Position numbers and translations under genes: made by a program | Assembly: GCA_947451445.1 (NCBI GenBank) | Contig: CANFZJ010000179.1 | Location: forward strand, 1-6,555 | DNA length: 6,555 bases | Origin: Comamonadaceae bacterium | Lineage (GTDB): Bacteria; Pseudomonadota; Gammaproteobacteria; Burkholderiales; Burkholderiaceae_C | Direction: 5' to 3' | Notes under the pieces: generated by a model | Seen by the model: the letters and a program-made list of their open reading frames with translations, nothing else | Told to the model about the DNA's origin: nothing | The model's database searches: none | Shown here: one piece after another, positions 6,009 through 6,555 of the stretch | Position numbering within the stretch: the stretch's first letter is position 1 | Layout: the number at the start of each line of letters is the position of its first letter

Positions 6009-6555
6009 ATGCCACTCCCTTACCCCCCCTCTGCCCGCACTGTCTTGGTCACCGGTGCCGCCAAACGGCTGGGCCGCGAAATCGCTCTGGCGCTGGCCCG
6101 TGGCGGCTGGCAGGTCGCGGTGCACTACCGCCACTCCGAACAAGATGCTATTAAAACAGTAGCTGATTGCGCAGATACCACCTGCGCCAGCGGCCTAAAA
6201 CATGCTGTATTTCAAGCCGACCTGGCCGACGAGGCTGCCGTGCGCGCCCTGCTGCCCCGGGTGGTGGCGCACTTTGGCGGTGTGGACGCGGTGGTCAACA
6301 GCGCCTCCACCTTCGAGCACGACAGCGCCGCCAGCTTTGGCTTTGCGGCCATGGAGCAGCACCTGCGCAGCAACACCGGCGCACCGATTCTGCTGGCCCA
6401 GGCGCTGCACAGCCACCTGCAGGTACGCAGCGCCAACGGCGAGGCGGTGCGCGGCGCAGTGGTCAACCTGCTGGACCAAAAGCTGTGGAACCTGAACCCC
6501 GACTTCTTCAGCTACACCCTGTCCAAAGCCGCGCTGGAAGTGGCCAACACCATGC
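6009..6555 (+). CDS. Pteridine reductase-like short-chain dehydrogenase (PTR1/FolM type), partial
   Basis: This is the N-terminal 182 codons of an NADPH-dependent SDR oxidoreductase, open through the window edge. The Rossmann nucleotide motif is TGAAKRLG (15-22), followed by HYRHS (39-43), which corresponds to the HYHRS segment of Leishmania PTR1, and by QADL (69-72). VNSAS (96-100) replaces the usual NNAG/NNAS. Asn122 is the conserved structural Asn. The catalytic stretch VVNLLDQKLWNLNPDF then SYTLSK gives Asp156, Tyr169 and Lys173; Asp sits 13 residues before Tyr, as in PTR1 (Asp181, Tyr194, Lys198), where most SDRs have Ser. Members of this group reduce pterins such as dihydrobiopterin or dihydromonapterin, and some also dihydrofolate; the actual substrate here is inferred. 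The ATG at 6009 is the only reasonable start, since an in-frame TAA at 5970-5972 has no ATG, GTG or TTG after it before 6009. The Shine-Dalgarno is poor. Codons 47-60 are unusual (see the palindromic element there). Confidence 0.92.
   Translation, partial: MPLPYPPSARTVLVTGAAKRLGREIALALARGGWQVAVHYRHSEQDAIKTVADCADTTCASGLKHAVFQADLADEAAVRALLPRVVAHFGGVDAVVNSASTFEHDSAASFGFAAMEQHLRSNTGAPILLAQALHSHLQVRSANGEAVRGAVVNLLDQKLWNLNPDFFSYTLSKAALEVANTM
6147..6187 (+). repeat. Double-hairpin palindromic element inside the reductase gene
   Basis: Two inverted repeats stand in tandem within coding sequence: GCTATT (6147-6152) with AGTAGC (6158-6163), five of six pairs around a 5-base AAAAC loop; then GCGCAG (6169-6174) with CTGCGC (6182-6187), a perfect six pairs around a 7-base loop. 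The first half is AT-rich with codons unlike the rest of the gene (ATT AAA ACA GTA GCT GAT). From memory, short dispersed elements with the same layout, a GCTATT hairpin followed by a GCGC-containing hairpin, occur many times in Comamonadaceae genomes. The element is translated here as residues 47-60 and keeps the frame. Its exact ends are uncertain; flanking similarity may run from about 6144 to 6205. Confidence 0.5.

Overview
The window is GC-rich DNA with densely packed genes. Protein similarity, codon use and one short AT-rich palindromic element inside a gene suggest a betaproteobacterium of the order Burkholderiales, most likely Comamonadaceae (Rhodoferax/Polaromonas/Acidovorax-like). 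That placement is inference from remembered sequence patterns, not from a database search.

The left part (1-3930, all on the minus strand, so read right to left) is a type I secretion operon. It encodes an HlyB-type ABC exporter with a degenerate N-terminal C39 peptidase-like domain (3930-1780), an HlyD-type membrane fusion protein (1807-434, overlapping the exporter gene by 28 bases) and, after a 13-base gap, the first 140 codons of a NodT/TolC-type outer membrane lipoprotein (420-1, cut by the window edge). Together these could build a continuous inner-membrane-to-outside channel. No RTX protein, bacteriocin-like peptide or other obvious secreted substrate is encoded here.

The middle part (4040-5908, minus strand) is one long gene for a cytoplasmic protein made almost entirely of Sel1-like (TPR-related) repeats, about 15 of them in two blocks split by a charged linker. 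A hairpin with T-rich flanks overlaps its stop codon, and a possible sigma-70 promoter lies between it and the secretion operon. The two are therefore probably separate transcription units despite pointing the same way.

The right part (6009-6555, plus strand) is the first 182 codons of a short-chain dehydrogenase/reductase, transcribed divergently from the Sel1 gene. It matches pteridine reductases (PTR1/FolM type), including an Asp-Tyr-Lys active site in place of the usual Ser-Tyr-Lys. A double-hairpin element appears to have been absorbed in frame into this gene at codons 47-60.

The gene families are all recognisable and I see no clearly new system. The points most worth following are the palindromic element inside the reductase, the exporter's loss of all three peptidase residues, the lipoprotein-type outer membrane partner, and the unknown substrate.
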